From the NCBI GenBank assembly GCA_934045075.1, contig OW203722.1, forward strand, positions 13,268,796-13,332,795: a stretch of 64,000 bases of DNA, read 5' to 3'. Each line of letters starts with the position of its first letter. Within the stretch, counting starts at the first letter, position 1. This stretch comes from Yponomeuta sedellus (lineage: Eukaryota > Arthropoda > Insecta > Lepidoptera > Yponomeutidae). Shown here one piece after another: positions 10,785 to 22,900 of the stretch. The notes beneath the pieces were generated by a model that worked only from the letters and a program-made list of their open reading frames with translations, was not told the origin of the DNA and did not search any database. A program made the translations under genes and the position numbers.

Positions 10785-11199
10785 GTAAAATCCGAATTGT
10801 AGTAGCAGGTAGGTATATAAACAATTACGAATAGAGGCGGAGGGATCCATTTTGCGCGTCATTTGTTTTTACTTCAGTTTGGCTGGAGTGCGGTATCTTT
10901 ATATTACACATTACAGTTACTGTTCATACAAAGTCCGTGACTGGTCTCTTTGGTTATTGGAACTAGAAATATCCACATTTCAGATTCAAATCACTTCATC
11001 GGTAGGGATCATCGAGCTAGGTTTCGTGTTTCGTGACTACGCAGGATCGCGATAATTTTGTATGGTTGTCCCATACAACTACGGATGTAAGTATGCTCTA
11101 ATGGTTGTCCCCTCAATTTATGATCACGTCGAAAGAAAAAAATCTTTCATCAAACGCTATAACAGTGAGGTTAAACTGCCACAAAGTAGGTATCTGACC
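10785..11199. other. Unassigned stretch
   Basis: Nothing recognised. The phrase ATGGTTGTCCC recurs at 11061 and 11101, a short imperfect local repeat. Confidence 0.3.
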
Positions 11200-11352
11200 T
11201 GCCCTCCTATTACTGAGCATTCCACTCTATCGAGTGAAGTATTTAGACGACGTGTCAAAAATGTATGCATTTGACAGCCGGAGTAGCTAAAAAGTAAAAA
11301 TCAACGTCACTCAACTCAGTGGACACTTACATAATAATGCCCCTGGTGGAGT
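11200..11352 (+). repeat. Dispersed repeat pair, copy 1
   Basis: About 150 bp shared with 21270-21425 in the same orientation, including CATTCCACTCTATCGA, ATGTATGCATTT, GGAGTAGCT and ATCAACGTCAC blocks in the same order. No inverted termini or coding capacity were seen, so the class is unknown. Confidence 0.7.
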
Positions 11353-13296
11353 GGAAACGTCTGGTTTGAGTATTTTGAGAGTATCAAAATAAGTAGGTAG
11401 GTAAATCATAATATAGGTCATTTATAGATCTGTGACAGACGTCGACATAAGAGGTTAATAGAGATCAAGGATCATACTTAGTAAACAAAAACAGTCAGTT
11501 ACATATTGTAGGTTAATACGTAACCGCGGAAAACCACAAATGACCATCTAACTGGTGTCGTTCAAGTCTAAATCCATGCTTATATATTGCAATATATAGC
11601 ACCATATTTTACACGATCGTTGTTTGATACAATAGTATTTTTGTAATATTGATTTACGAACGCGTCCGATATTTTTTCTCCAGCTGTCAGTTGACGTCAT
11701 TATTTAGCGTTTGATTGTACGTCGTTTCTCTAAATTTCGTTTGGACTGTGAATAAAATACGCTTTGGGACGAATTCATTATTATTCGTCTGTTTCGTATT
11801 TTGAAGATAAAACAATAGTCGCATAGTGAATGCAAGATGTAGCTGGATTGAAGATTATTGTCGTAACACATGATTCTACTGCCATTTCTTCTTTGCTTTA
11901 ATGGTGGAATTTCCGTTTCCGTAATTTGACGTGTTGTCTGTGGTGTGGTTGACGAGTCAGCTGATAGGAGATAGCAGCTTGCTGAATGAAATAGCGACAT
12001 CCGGACGGAACACGAAATATGGAAGGCATTGGAAGATTCGAGAAGCGGTTTCCAGGTTTATTTTCAAAACTATAATTTAAACCTACCAGCTGGCAGTTTT
12101 ATTTAGGTAAGTAACAGTAAACTTCCGTTTACATACGTAGACCGAAGCGCTTCTACCGGATTCACAGACGTAAGAAAAATGTTACACGTCTTTGGCCGTA
12201 TTGTATTCTGGTGATTATCATAAGTTTCATTCTGCTCTAGGTTATCAAAAGTTATGTTGTAGGAAATGTTGTACCTTCAGTACGTACATGTATGCTTTTA
12301 TAGAAAGGATGCAGTGGACCTTTTTACCACGTGGTCGGATGAACGAATGAATTTCTGGTCACCGGTTGATCACAAGATGGCGGCTGCAGTGAAATCAAAC
12401 GTGCGTTTCAATTATTAGGCTTGTGAATCTATTATTTGTGCCTTTTACCAAAGCTTCAGGTAATTTAAAGCACTGATCATTGTTAATTAATAATTATTAA
12501 CCGTACTTTCATCGGAAGCATTCGTTTCAGTAAATATATCTGTTTGATCGTACGAAGATATTGTTATTTGTGATTATAAAATTTTTATTTCGAATGATTT
12601 ATGTACTTAAACGAGAACGGCTAACTTTATGACTTTCGATGGTCCGTTATATCGCAGAAATATGCAGATTTGTTTTCACAGAGTGCAATGCAATGATCAT
12701 TTTTTAATTGATTCAGGTAATCGGTCCGCCATTTTGTTTAGATGTTGCGTAGTTTTCGTTGTTCTCAGTATTGCCAACGAACATTTTTAGGCCGCCGTGT
12801 TAGTTTGGTAAAAAGCAGTTGGTAAATACCAAATTGTGTAAGTGTAAAACCCAAGCATTTTTTTTAACAATAATTCAGTTAATTTACTCGGCCTATAAGA
12901 ATACCAACCGGATTTTTTTACATAGGTACGTCTGTCTGTCAGCTCCAGGGCACAGATTTAAAAATTTGCTTCAGCGTTAAAAAACCGCGTTTTAAATTAT
13001 TAAAATAAAATTTTAGTTTTAAAACAACAGATTTTCTTATAAGTGATACTGTAAGTTTGCGTAAAAAAAGGTACCTAGTTGATTTTTTATGACCAACTTA
13101 AAGAATTTTGCCAAAATCGGTAAACTGATGGTGTTATTTATAAAACACTCCTTAAAGGTATGTATTGTGGTTTCTTTTTGATTCATTTAAAGCAAAATAT
13201 CAATAAATTCCATTAAACGCTCACAAAATGCTCACTAAAATTGCCTGTGGTCGAGATTTTACAAGGAAAAGACATAACCACAGATTAAATAAAACG
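11353..13296 (+). promoter_or_regulatory. Possible 5' region of the MGA-like gene (weak)
   Basis: No coding exon was found. Two YY1-like promoter words occur: CAAGATGGCGGC near 12372 and its inverse GCCATTTTG near 12728. Such words often sit near insect and vertebrate start sites. Because the first MGA coding exon is preceded by a splice acceptor, a 5' exon is expected somewhere upstream, and this is the best candidate zone. Nothing confirms it. Confidence 0.2.
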
Positions 13297-13476
13297 CCTC
13301 TAGGAGTGTTTCAATGCCTCTAAGGCGTACACGCATGGTTTACCTCTTTCTAACGGGCAAAGTTACAGGTTTGTGCACTGCCAACTCCTCTAGGAGTGTT
13401 TCAATGCCTCTAAGGCGTACACGCATGGTTTACCTCTTTCTAACGGGCAAAAGTACAGGTTTGTGCACTGCCAACT
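13297..13476 (+). repeat. Two-copy tandem repeat, 90-bp unit
   Basis: Units 13297-13386 and 13387-13476 are nearly identical; they differ by a local shuffle in CAAAGTTACAGG versus CAAAAGTACAGG. Because 90 is a multiple of three, a 69-codon frame across them shows a repeated 30-residue block. Diverged relatives of the CCTCTRAGGCG start occur at about 13563 and 14286, which points to repetitive DNA and not to a gene. Confidence 0.85.
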
Positions 13477-13669
13477 CAGTGGCCGCCGGCAGCTTGCAAA
13501 GGGTGCTCATATCGCTAAGGTAATTTCCGCCATTTTTGATTTATAGACGTGTAAACAAGTACTCCTCTGAGGCGTATGTGTAGGCTTTGCATACCTTTTA
13601 ACCAAGCGGGTGATATTTTGCTATTGTAATTTTTTTTTTTGTGTGTTATTGGCGTTTTTTCAGTTAAAA

Positions 13670-14090
13670 TATGTCACGAACGAAACGGAGAATGGACATT
13701 GTTTAGTCTATTACGGCATCTTGAACATGGCGTTTGTTAACTTTGTTGTTATTTACGGCCACAACATCATAAAAAACCACAAGAAACCTCTAAATAGGAG
13801 AGATTTATGGAGCAGCTCAGTACAAATTTGGTGAAGCCTTGGATGGACAAGAGACTGGCGCGCTGATGTTGAAGAGATATTTACGCGAAAATACTAAGTT
13901 CTCGTCAAACCTGCTGATTCGTGTAGAGAAGTCCTGGCAGACGAACCAGAGCCCGAAAACCAAAATATTGCTCCTTTTGTTCTTACAAAAAGAAGAGAAT
14001 GTATAAATTAGTGTGTCATAGGTGCAAAAAGTCGGTATGTTAGAACACAAAGTTGAATTTGTGTTGACTGCTCAAAGATTTTAACCTTGT
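13670..14090 (+). pseudogene. piggyBac-type transposase C-terminal relic
   Basis: In successive frames the sequence reads GILNMAFVNFVVIY, NRRDLW, a segment ending LVKPWMDKRLAR, and then a cysteine-rich tail KPKYCSFCSYKKKRM, LVCHRCKKSVC and CVDC. These match, in order, the RNase-H-like end of the catalytic domain and the zinc-binding C-terminal domain of piggyBac transposases, which bind the transposon ends. At least two frameshifts and a stop inside the cysteine cluster make it inactive. No matching TTAA-flanked ends were located. Confidence 0.75.
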
Positions 14091-15390
14091 TGCTAAAAGT
14101 TTGAAGTTACTTTTTTGATATATAGAGACTATTTTATTTTGTTTCAAAAATACTGTGATTATAAATTTCATTGATTAACTTGTGTTTTATTTATTACCTA
14201 GCCTACCTACTCTACTTTAAAAATAAAAAAGATGTATTGACCAATAAGTATATTTTATCGCAGAAATGGTTATTACATATGCGCGCCTCTGAGGCGTTAA
14301 GGTTTTTTGTATTTTTTAGAAAGGTTAGGTTCGATTTCTTTGTAAAATCTCCACCACAGATGATTTACTGAGCATTTTTAAAATAAGGTCTTAAGAGTCT
14401 TATCTATTTATAAAATGTTGATTCTACTTAAATATTCCTAAGTCAAAGCTGTTTTAAAGTAGGATTTCATATTCAGTGGATTGTTTTTTTCGTAATTAAG
14501 ACTGACAGTCTTAATTATAGAGAATGAAGTGATCCGTCGCAAACGCCCTCAACAGCTGTTTTTTAAATCAATGCAAAGAAAAACTGTTAATATGAGCCGG
14601 GGTCGCAAAATAATAGATATTATTTGACAGTTGGGAAAGAGAACGCACGAGTTCGGGAAAGGTAAAAAAAAGCACGAGTATGTAATAGCCCACATCCCGA
14701 ACGCTATACGTCCCTGCAATACGCCTCTTTTTGAGCAATTACTGTATTAAAAACCAATTTTTGAATACCTACATTTTGATGGATGAGATCACAGAATGCG
14801 AGTGAGTATGCGACAGTCGGTTGGCAACACCCCAGTCAGTGTGGCCATTAGAAAGAAACCTTATTCCCATTTTACTTCCAAATAAAATATTGTGTCTACT
14901 ATGTTGGTGTTTCTCACCATCAAAACACTAGAAAGTTGGCATTTCTTTAGCAATGGTGTTGATTTAGATAGATAGATAGATAGATCCAATATGAACATTG
15001 AACGTATTTGTTGAGCCATGTGATTAATTTTTTTTTTGAGATTGGTATTTTTACTGTTTAAAGAACCTTGTAAACTTCGGGAAGCACTTTGTTTCCATCA
15101 TGTCTGATGTCTTGATTTTTATGGTCCTTATGTTTTTTATCTCTTTGTATAGTTCTATTATATTCAAGAGAACTTCACTGTCCTGACAAAAAACAAAAAT
15201 ATGCCCTCCTGTTCGAGCGCACGCCAACCGACCGAGCCTAGTTAGTGTCTAGCACGCTAATCCGCTTTAACATGCAATTTAGTGCGCTAGCTAGTGAACG
15301 GGATGAGTTAGTGCGGCAGAGTCTATGCGATCTCACTAGATTGGATCACTGAACTGTCTAACATTTAGCGCTCTAAAAATTTAATAGTTA
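14091..15390. other. AT-rich stretch with a GATA microsatellite
   Basis: No gene was recognised. A (GATA)4-type run lies at about 14968-14986, and CCTCTGAGGCG recurs near 14286. The remainder is unassigned. Confidence 0.4.
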
Positions 15391-15426
15391 GAGTAGTAAA
15401 GCGCCCATAAGGGCGCTTTACTACTC
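15391..15426. repeat. Perfect 16-bp-arm hairpin
   Basis: Arms GAGTAGTAAAGCGCCC and its complement surround the loop ATAA, about 540 bp upstream of the MGA-like coding exon. It resembles a bacterial terminator in shape, but in this eukaryotic setting it is best read as a foldback repeat. Confidence 0.8.
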
Positions 15427-15978
15427 AGCTTTTGTATTTTTAGTACTGACAATGTAAGACGAAATAATATCTATGTTTTACTGTCGCACAAATTTACCAA
15501 CAAACAAAAAAAATAACTGCTCTTAATTTTTTTCAACTAATCAGCTTCTCATAACAATCATTCTTAACATAACAGTTCAAAAAATGTGTTCCCGTTAAGA
15601 ATGTGCCGTGCTTACGAAAGATAGAAACTTATAATCGTAATATTTTTTCTCCGAATTTTTCGATTTTACGGGCAAATTGTATTCTATGTAGCCTATAAAC
15701 ACTGCAGGACACAAGCTTTCTCTCGAAAAAGTATGAGCTTAATTATCACGCGTGCTCTCCGTGGATTAGCAATTTCAACGGCTGATATCAGCTTTTTTAT
15801 TTCTGTGAAAACCTTACGTAGGTATTAGGACTGTTACGAATTAAAACAAAACTTGTTAAATTGCCTAAACATTATAAATACTGTTAAATATTCAGCATTT
15901 CATTTAAATAAAAACCTAAAAATCCACTGTGAAACATAATAATGAAAATATTAATTTGTTTCAGTTTCCGTTTTCAAT

Positions 15979-18900
15979 ATGGATAAGGATGATAAAGTTT
16001 TTTCGTCTGACATCGAAAGAGGCCATAAGTCGCTAAGTAACAATCTCTACGAATTGCTTCATTTTGAATCTGCACAACCCAGCAAAACTAAATGGAAGGA
16101 AAACAATGACGAATCTTGCAACTTTCACCCCAAAATGGACAAAAGCTATATACCAAAGAAAAGACCCAAGTTCTCAAATGTGAAAACTGTTAGAGACATA
16201 CGTAAGGAGTATGAAGAAGACTGTCAAAGTTATCTTCCCCAGGAAATATTAAAACAAGAGAACAGTCTGTTCGCTTCTATACGAAATGGCTCACTAAAAC
16301 GGGATAAAACTCTAAGATTGGCGAAATCTTTGATAAAAAGGGATTGTCCTTTATCTCGTTCGACATGGCAAATGTTGACAAATATCAACTATGATCAGCA
16401 TAACCACTCCATGCAGTATGTTCTGTGGAATGGTACGAACATTCGTGTGAATGGCAGCAAAGGGGGTGAAAAAAAGTTTATTTGCAATTACGATTTGGCG
16501 AAAAAAAAGATTGGTAATAAGAGTAAACACTCAACTCCACACACACAGAAGTCACTCTTAAAGACAATCACAGTAAATTTTAAACCAGGTCCCCTGACGA
16601 GAAAAAAATACTTGGATAAATCGTACCAAAAGTATAACGTCGGTGAATCTGAGTTAGTTAAGTTGCCAAAAGTAGGATTGCAAATAAATCCATTATTAGG
16701 AGTTGCGATAGAACCTACAATTAGTGATATATTGACCAGTGGCCGTCAGAAAGATGACAGAATAAGTGAAAATTGGGCATTATTTGCAGTTTCGACATTA
16801 GGTACGTTAAAAGATTCTGCTATTAAACAAGTCAATATTGATACAATCACATTTGACATGAGTTATGCAAATAACCAACATCAAATATTGATGCGTCGAG
16901 CTCTAGATATTCCTAACGCCCCATTCACGGACTACGAAAATCAAAGGTCTTGCACTATTGACAGTGATAACGATACATCCGAAATCAGGGGTATAGTTGA
17001 GGATATGTTAAATGCAGTCGAAATCAGCCTCATTCAAGATAAAATGTACACTGGTATCGATGAACCAAGGGAGCAAATAAAGGAAAATGAAGCAAACGTA
17101 GCCATTACTACAAAAGACAAATCCAAGAAAAAAATATGTGAACTACAAAGACTGGATGTTACTGTCATACGACTTTCGGACTCCCCAGATAGGGAAACGG
17201 CATGTACAAACCCGGCCTGTACCTTGGGCTGTTTTTGTGCATCTTTACAAAATAAATACAATTTCAAAAACCACTGTGGTAAATTTGATTGCATGTTTGA
17301 ATGTACATGTGATTTTACTAATTATAAAGTGTCAAGTAACATTGAGGACAAAAACGCCGAATTCATACCAGGGCTACTGAACCTAGACAACAAAATCAAT
17401 TCAAAATTGGCTAAAGAAGAAAAAAAGTTTCATCAAACCGTAGTTCTGACTCAAAATGATAGTATATTACTTAAGGCGAAACGAAGAAGTTTAAAAATGC
17501 CAAAAAGGTATGCTGAATGTGTTGACAATATACAAAAATACAGCTGCAGCAACGAAGTGTCAGTATTGGTTTCAAAAATAGATTGCAAACATGTCGAACC
17601 ATTGTGCATGGTACATAACTTATACAAATGTTTTTGCAAGGGCAGATTTATTGAGTCCACCATAGTTATCGAAGATTTCAAAGAAAGTTGTGATCTTCAT
17701 GATAACAAATCGGAATTGTTATCACCGCCGACGACTGAGATAGAGGACAGTGATACAAAGATACGAAACCCTGTTTCTAAAAAATCCTTGATCAGTTCCT
17801 CTGCCTCTAATTCGGACGTTATTTACAAGGGAACTATTTATTTATCCACCTGCGCTCGTACAACAGCGTATATATCGAGGCAGTTTACTGACAGTTATTA
17901 TAAGAATATGAGAGATAAAATTGTGCAAATGGAAGCAAATGATAAAGGTTTGCATAACAAGTTAATGGCACATATCAATAAAAATTACGATGAGCTTGTT
18001 GACAATCTGGAAAGACAAGAATTCTCTAACGATACTTCTGAAAAGCCTGAAAGTGAAAACAAATGTCAAAGTGTTACAGAGGAATTAACTGTTACACCGG
18101 AAATAGCAAAAACTTTGCCTAGTAAGGAAAAACTTATCTCTTGGCTTGAGGCGAATTACAAACATTATAAACAACGTATCGAAAGCGGAAAAAAATGTAT
18201 TCCACTGGAAGCTCCAAAGCTTGGAAAGATTGCCCTTTATCCATGGGAAGTAATATTGGAAAGGTACCAACAGCGGAAAAATTACTTCTTAGTAACGAAA
18301 CAACCTCCGTACCGCATATATATTGCAGTAGATTTAAAAAATCCTTCGTTGGCAAATTGCATAAATATTGACAAAATTCCTTTTGACGATCTCAGGAATT
18401 ATCCTATCACAGTAAAGAATCTTCTCGATGATGCGACTGATGTCAAGGGTAACTTCTATATTTTGTGCGGTTTATCTCATTGTTGGGAATTGATAGGCTC
18501 TGTTACAAAATTGCGAGATAGGATTCCCTCGGATCAATCGGATAGCGACAAAGATCCAGAATCGAACACTGGTTCAACAATAGAACAACAAGAATCCCCA
18601 GAAAAAGATAGCTGCAGCTACACTTTCAAAAATCTAGACCGTGACAAGGTAAATGACCTTATGGCCTTGAATGCCGACAAAAATGAAGGAGATGTATCGA
18701 AATGGTTTTTCATTGTCATAGAAAACGATTTCAGTGAAATACAGTTTCGCAGTCGAGGCTTTTTTGTGAAACATGAAAATATACTGAAAGCAATAAACGT
18801 GGCTCGGTCAACAGGTAAAACGGTCAGATTATCTTCCCAAAAGTATAACCAAAGTAATGATACGCCTCAGTTTGGTATTTATGCAATACCGCATCCAAAT

Positions 18901-19931
18901 ATTACGTGTTTATTTGTGGGTCCCTTCGAACAAGGCGAAGATTTGGAGATAGAATTTGTTATGATACCATGTTCTGAAAACGAAAAGTCTTCAAGAGGTG
19001 TGTGGATCACCACGAATAAATCAGAAAATATAAAAATAATTGATGAACCTTTACTTTCACTGCCAGAAATGAAAGAAAGCGAAATTGTCACTTTGGAGAA
19101 AGCGAAACTTGTCAAGAAACGATCGTATGATGACATAAGTCGAAATATAGAAACAAATACTGAGGAAAGCGTACCTCCCGAGAAGACTGTAAAACCTGTT
19201 CCCGAAAAAACACAAAGTCCCGTAAAAGTAGTGAAACCAATAAAAATACGTAAGTCAAATGGATTCTATCAATTAGCAACTGGAACTTTGAAACCTGGCT
19301 GGTTAAAATCTGTTTCTTTGCTTAAGCCTTTAGATAACAAAGACCAGACGGCTCAACCCAATTTACCTAGCAATACAACTAGTGAGATAGATGAGGAATT
19401 ATTTCCTACTCCTATAATCCAAACAACCTATTCTCTTTCGGAAATGAAAAACAGTAATAAGAGTTTACTTGATCAGCCTAAAATTAAACCTGTCGCTGAA
19501 ATCGCGCCTCAAATCAAAACTCTGACTGCAAACTTGACCCAAGGACAGAGTCCATTAAGAGGAATGCTAATTCTGAAACCGGAAGAGATAAACCAACGAC
19601 ACTCTGAAAATAAACTTTTCGGCGATCAATCCTTGGCGCAAAATCCTGACATTGGGAATATTAGAATTGAAAACCCATCAGCTATGGATATTGAAAATTT
19701 CCTTGCTACTTCCGAAATCTGCGCCGCTCCTCAAATTGATAGCATATGTATAGTGTCTGAAGATGATAACTCACCAAAAATACGAGATGTGTGGATAGAA
19801 TGTCAGAACATTCCAAATTTAGGTTACCTAAAGGGTAGAAAAAATTCCAAGAATGAAATAAGTTTTGAATTTCCAGGATTTAAATTTACTGAATTTTATC
19901 CTGAGGTCGAAGCATTTACGAAAATAATACA
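15979..19931 (+). CDS. MGA: MGA-like gene, large coding exon
   Basis: The exon is entered through a TTTGTTTCAG acceptor ending at 15964 and leaves through GTAAGT at 19932. The first ATG lies 14 bases inside the exon. It encodes about 90% of the protein: a basic N-terminal third, the eight-cysteine module, the middle conserved blocks, and serine- and lysine-rich low-complexity linkers. It ends after two bases of a Gln codon. Reading past the donor meets TAA immediately, which supports splicing here. Confidence 0.9.
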
Positions 19932-22900
19932 GTAAGTGCCTCTAATATGATTTAATTCCTTATAAACAGTAAAACAAACTAGTTAAGTAAAGTATAAGTA
20001 GGTAACTTCATTACGAAGAATTTTTTACACATTTAGCTAATCAAATGTGTAAAAAATTCTTTGTGTAAAAAATGTGCATTAACGATCGACGAAGCCGTTC
20101 AAATTAATGCAGAAGTTTTTCAGAAAAAATGTGGGCTACGTTTTTGTGCAAAATGGGCCATGTTTCTACGGGTATTAATACGCAAGAAATAATACCATCA
20201 ATATAATTTAATTTCCACTTACACATGACGAGTTGTGAAAAATCTTTTTATGGATTAGATAAATCTTGTTTCTCATTGTGTTAATCCTTGCGCGGTTAGA
20301 TAGCAAATTAAATTTGGTGCCTAAATAAACCAGTAGATTTACATTATATTTTGTTTTCCACAGGGTCCTGTCCAGAAAAGTTTATATACAAAAACAAATA
20401 AACTTACAATGGAAAGTGATTGACCGCGAAGAGGATCTGAGTTCGAAAGAAATGTTAAGTGCTTCAAATTTAGGACCTGATTATGTGAGTAGAATGAAAT
20501 TAAGTTTGACAATAACTCTTTATTTTGTAGTACCGCTACTTTACTCTAGATGGAACTACCACCGCGTCTGATCTTCGAGAAGTTTTATGTGATAGGCCAT
20601 AAAGTCGAAAATTGAAAAACAAGTTTCCGATAAGTTGCTACTCAGCCGGATTGGTTTCTTATTTATGTCATTAACAATTTTATTTAAAAATACAATGAAA
20701 TACTACTAACCGATGAACTGTTTCGGCATGATTGGTAAATGTTAGTCGCCATCGCCAACTCTTATTTTTACACTCTAACACAGCACAAAAAGGCATTTTG
20801 GTAGAGTTTCTACGATTGTTTTCATTACAAGAAACAAACTACAACTGAGGTAAGAAGAACTGTTAAAGACTACGCATAGGCAATGCATTGCTAATGCGAG
20901 GCACGCGGGTACCGCCCACTTGCGACTTCTACTCTTTTTTATGTTCTGTGATGTGAACTGGTTCATAATAGTATTTTTTCAGATAGTAAAAGTGCCTTGC
21001 AACATATCAATGGATGTGTTTCTGGGAGAAATGGTCTGTCAATTGCATCTGCGATTATTACTGAAAAACAAAATTAATCGTTAGAAAGTATTCGTTACAA
21101 AATATATAGTATTCAATGGATTCCATCGCATATGGGGTCCAACGTAGCGAGGAGCCTGACAGATAGGCTAAAAAACTACTAAGTACATTTGGCAGGGAAA
21201 CAAATGATACTATGTTCAGTTAATCTTAAGAGGCATCGAATTGGTATGGCTCTTCGATTTCGTTCAGCCCTTCTATTACGTAACATTCCACTCTATCGAA
21301 TTAAGCATTTAGACGACTTCGAAGTGTCAAAATATGTATGCATTTAACAGCTGGAGTAGCTTAAAAAAAGTAAAAAATCAACGTCACACAACTCAGTGGA
21401 TACTTGTATAATTAGGCCTCTGGACACATTCCGTCGCATTTTTAATGAAAAGAGTTACATCTCCCAATAGCGAGGAATGTGGAGTGGAAGACGATTGTTA
21501 CAAATTTACTATTTCGAAACGAAGATAAACGGCATTTGTTAGTACGTTTTGTCGTAAGGCTCTTCAGAGTGTTAACTAGCGCCACCAATCGAATATATAA
21601 CATAAATGGTTTAATAATACGTTTTTTTTTTCAAAAAGTAAACATCGATTGTCTTAACTACTATGCCAACTAGGTATTTAAAACCTACAGTCTAGAATCT
21701 AGGATTAGGACAAGTTTCAATCCATTGGTGGCGCTAGTTAGCACCCCACATGGCCATAATTGAGTTTTCCAATGAATAAGGTTCCAATGAACCAGGCTCA
21801 AACTCAACGACTGTTTTTTTCTTTTAATTTACGTGACTGTTACGTTTTTATTATTTTTAAGGGCATGATGAACTGTCATCGTCACTCTGTGACCATAGTT
21901 CCGAAATAAAGAAAGATTAAAAAATTTATAAAACGACTAATTTTACTAAAAATTTTATAAAACGGATATGTTTTATAAGTTTTTGAAATAGGTTATTTCA
22001 AAAACTAATTTATAAATTATGAAGAGCACTGTTGTAAGTTTATTCTAATTCTACGCACGATGAAACCTCCATTTGTGTCCTAGTTTCATTGTGAGCCGTC
22101 ATGCCGTTTGTATATAAAAACCAAATTGACTTTCCTCCTATATGAATATTTTTCCAATGAGGGGATTTTCTTTTTATTGTTTTCTAAATACTTCCCTAGT
22201 CGCTGGATAGATGGCGCTGAACTTGGTAAGTTACTGCAAGGTACGGAAAACCATTTTTTTTTTTTTTTTCTTATTATAGTTGTCCATCTGCCATCAGCTT
22301 CTGTGCCATTATCAGATTGTCTGTTTGCTTTTTAGTGTTTGGGAAGCTGTCTTCCATTGAAGGCAACTTCATTGTTGTTAACTTAGCTGCACTGGCTAAA
22401 GTTCAAGATATTGGGACGTTTCAGTCGTGCAACGTCACTATCTGTGGTCAAAAGCTCATTTGCAAGAGGATTTATGTGCTTCTGTAGGCGGAGTTTGTAT
22501 GACTCAATTCTTGACTTTATCTCTTGTTTAACTGTAGGCATTTCAAGATAACAGTGTATTTCTTCATTCCTTGTGAACCAGGGCGCTCCGCATATGGTAC
22601 GAAGAATTTTGTTTTGGATTCTTTGTAGTATTTCTATGTTCGATGAGCTAGCCGACCCCCATAGTTCGATGGCGTATATCCAGATAGGTTTGAGTGTTGC
22701 TTTGTAGACCATGAGCTTGTTGATTACTGACAGTTTAGATGACCTACCCAGCAGCCAGTATAAATTGCTGAATTTGATGTTCACTTCATCTCTTTTTGCC
22801 ATTATGTGAGCTTTCCAGTTTAGGCGTCTATCCAGATGACAACCCAGGTACTTGACACGTGTTTTGTGGGGAAGGGTTTCACCTTTCAACTGAACTGGTG

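Noticed and set aside
12372..12400. ATGGCGGCTGCAG as the start codon of the MGA-like gene
   Set aside because: The short frame meets a GTGCGT donor-like site in phase 0, which would put the large exon out of frame; it is more likely a YY1-type promoter word.
13297..13476. CRISPR-like or satellite array
   Set aside because: Only two 90-bp units with no spacers, in a eukaryotic setting.
15391..15426. Rho-independent terminator
   Set aside because: The shape fits but the context is eukaryotic and no gene ends there.
1..15964. T-box exons of the MGA-like gene
   Set aside because: I searched both strands for typical T-box wording and found none; this does not exclude exons left of the window.
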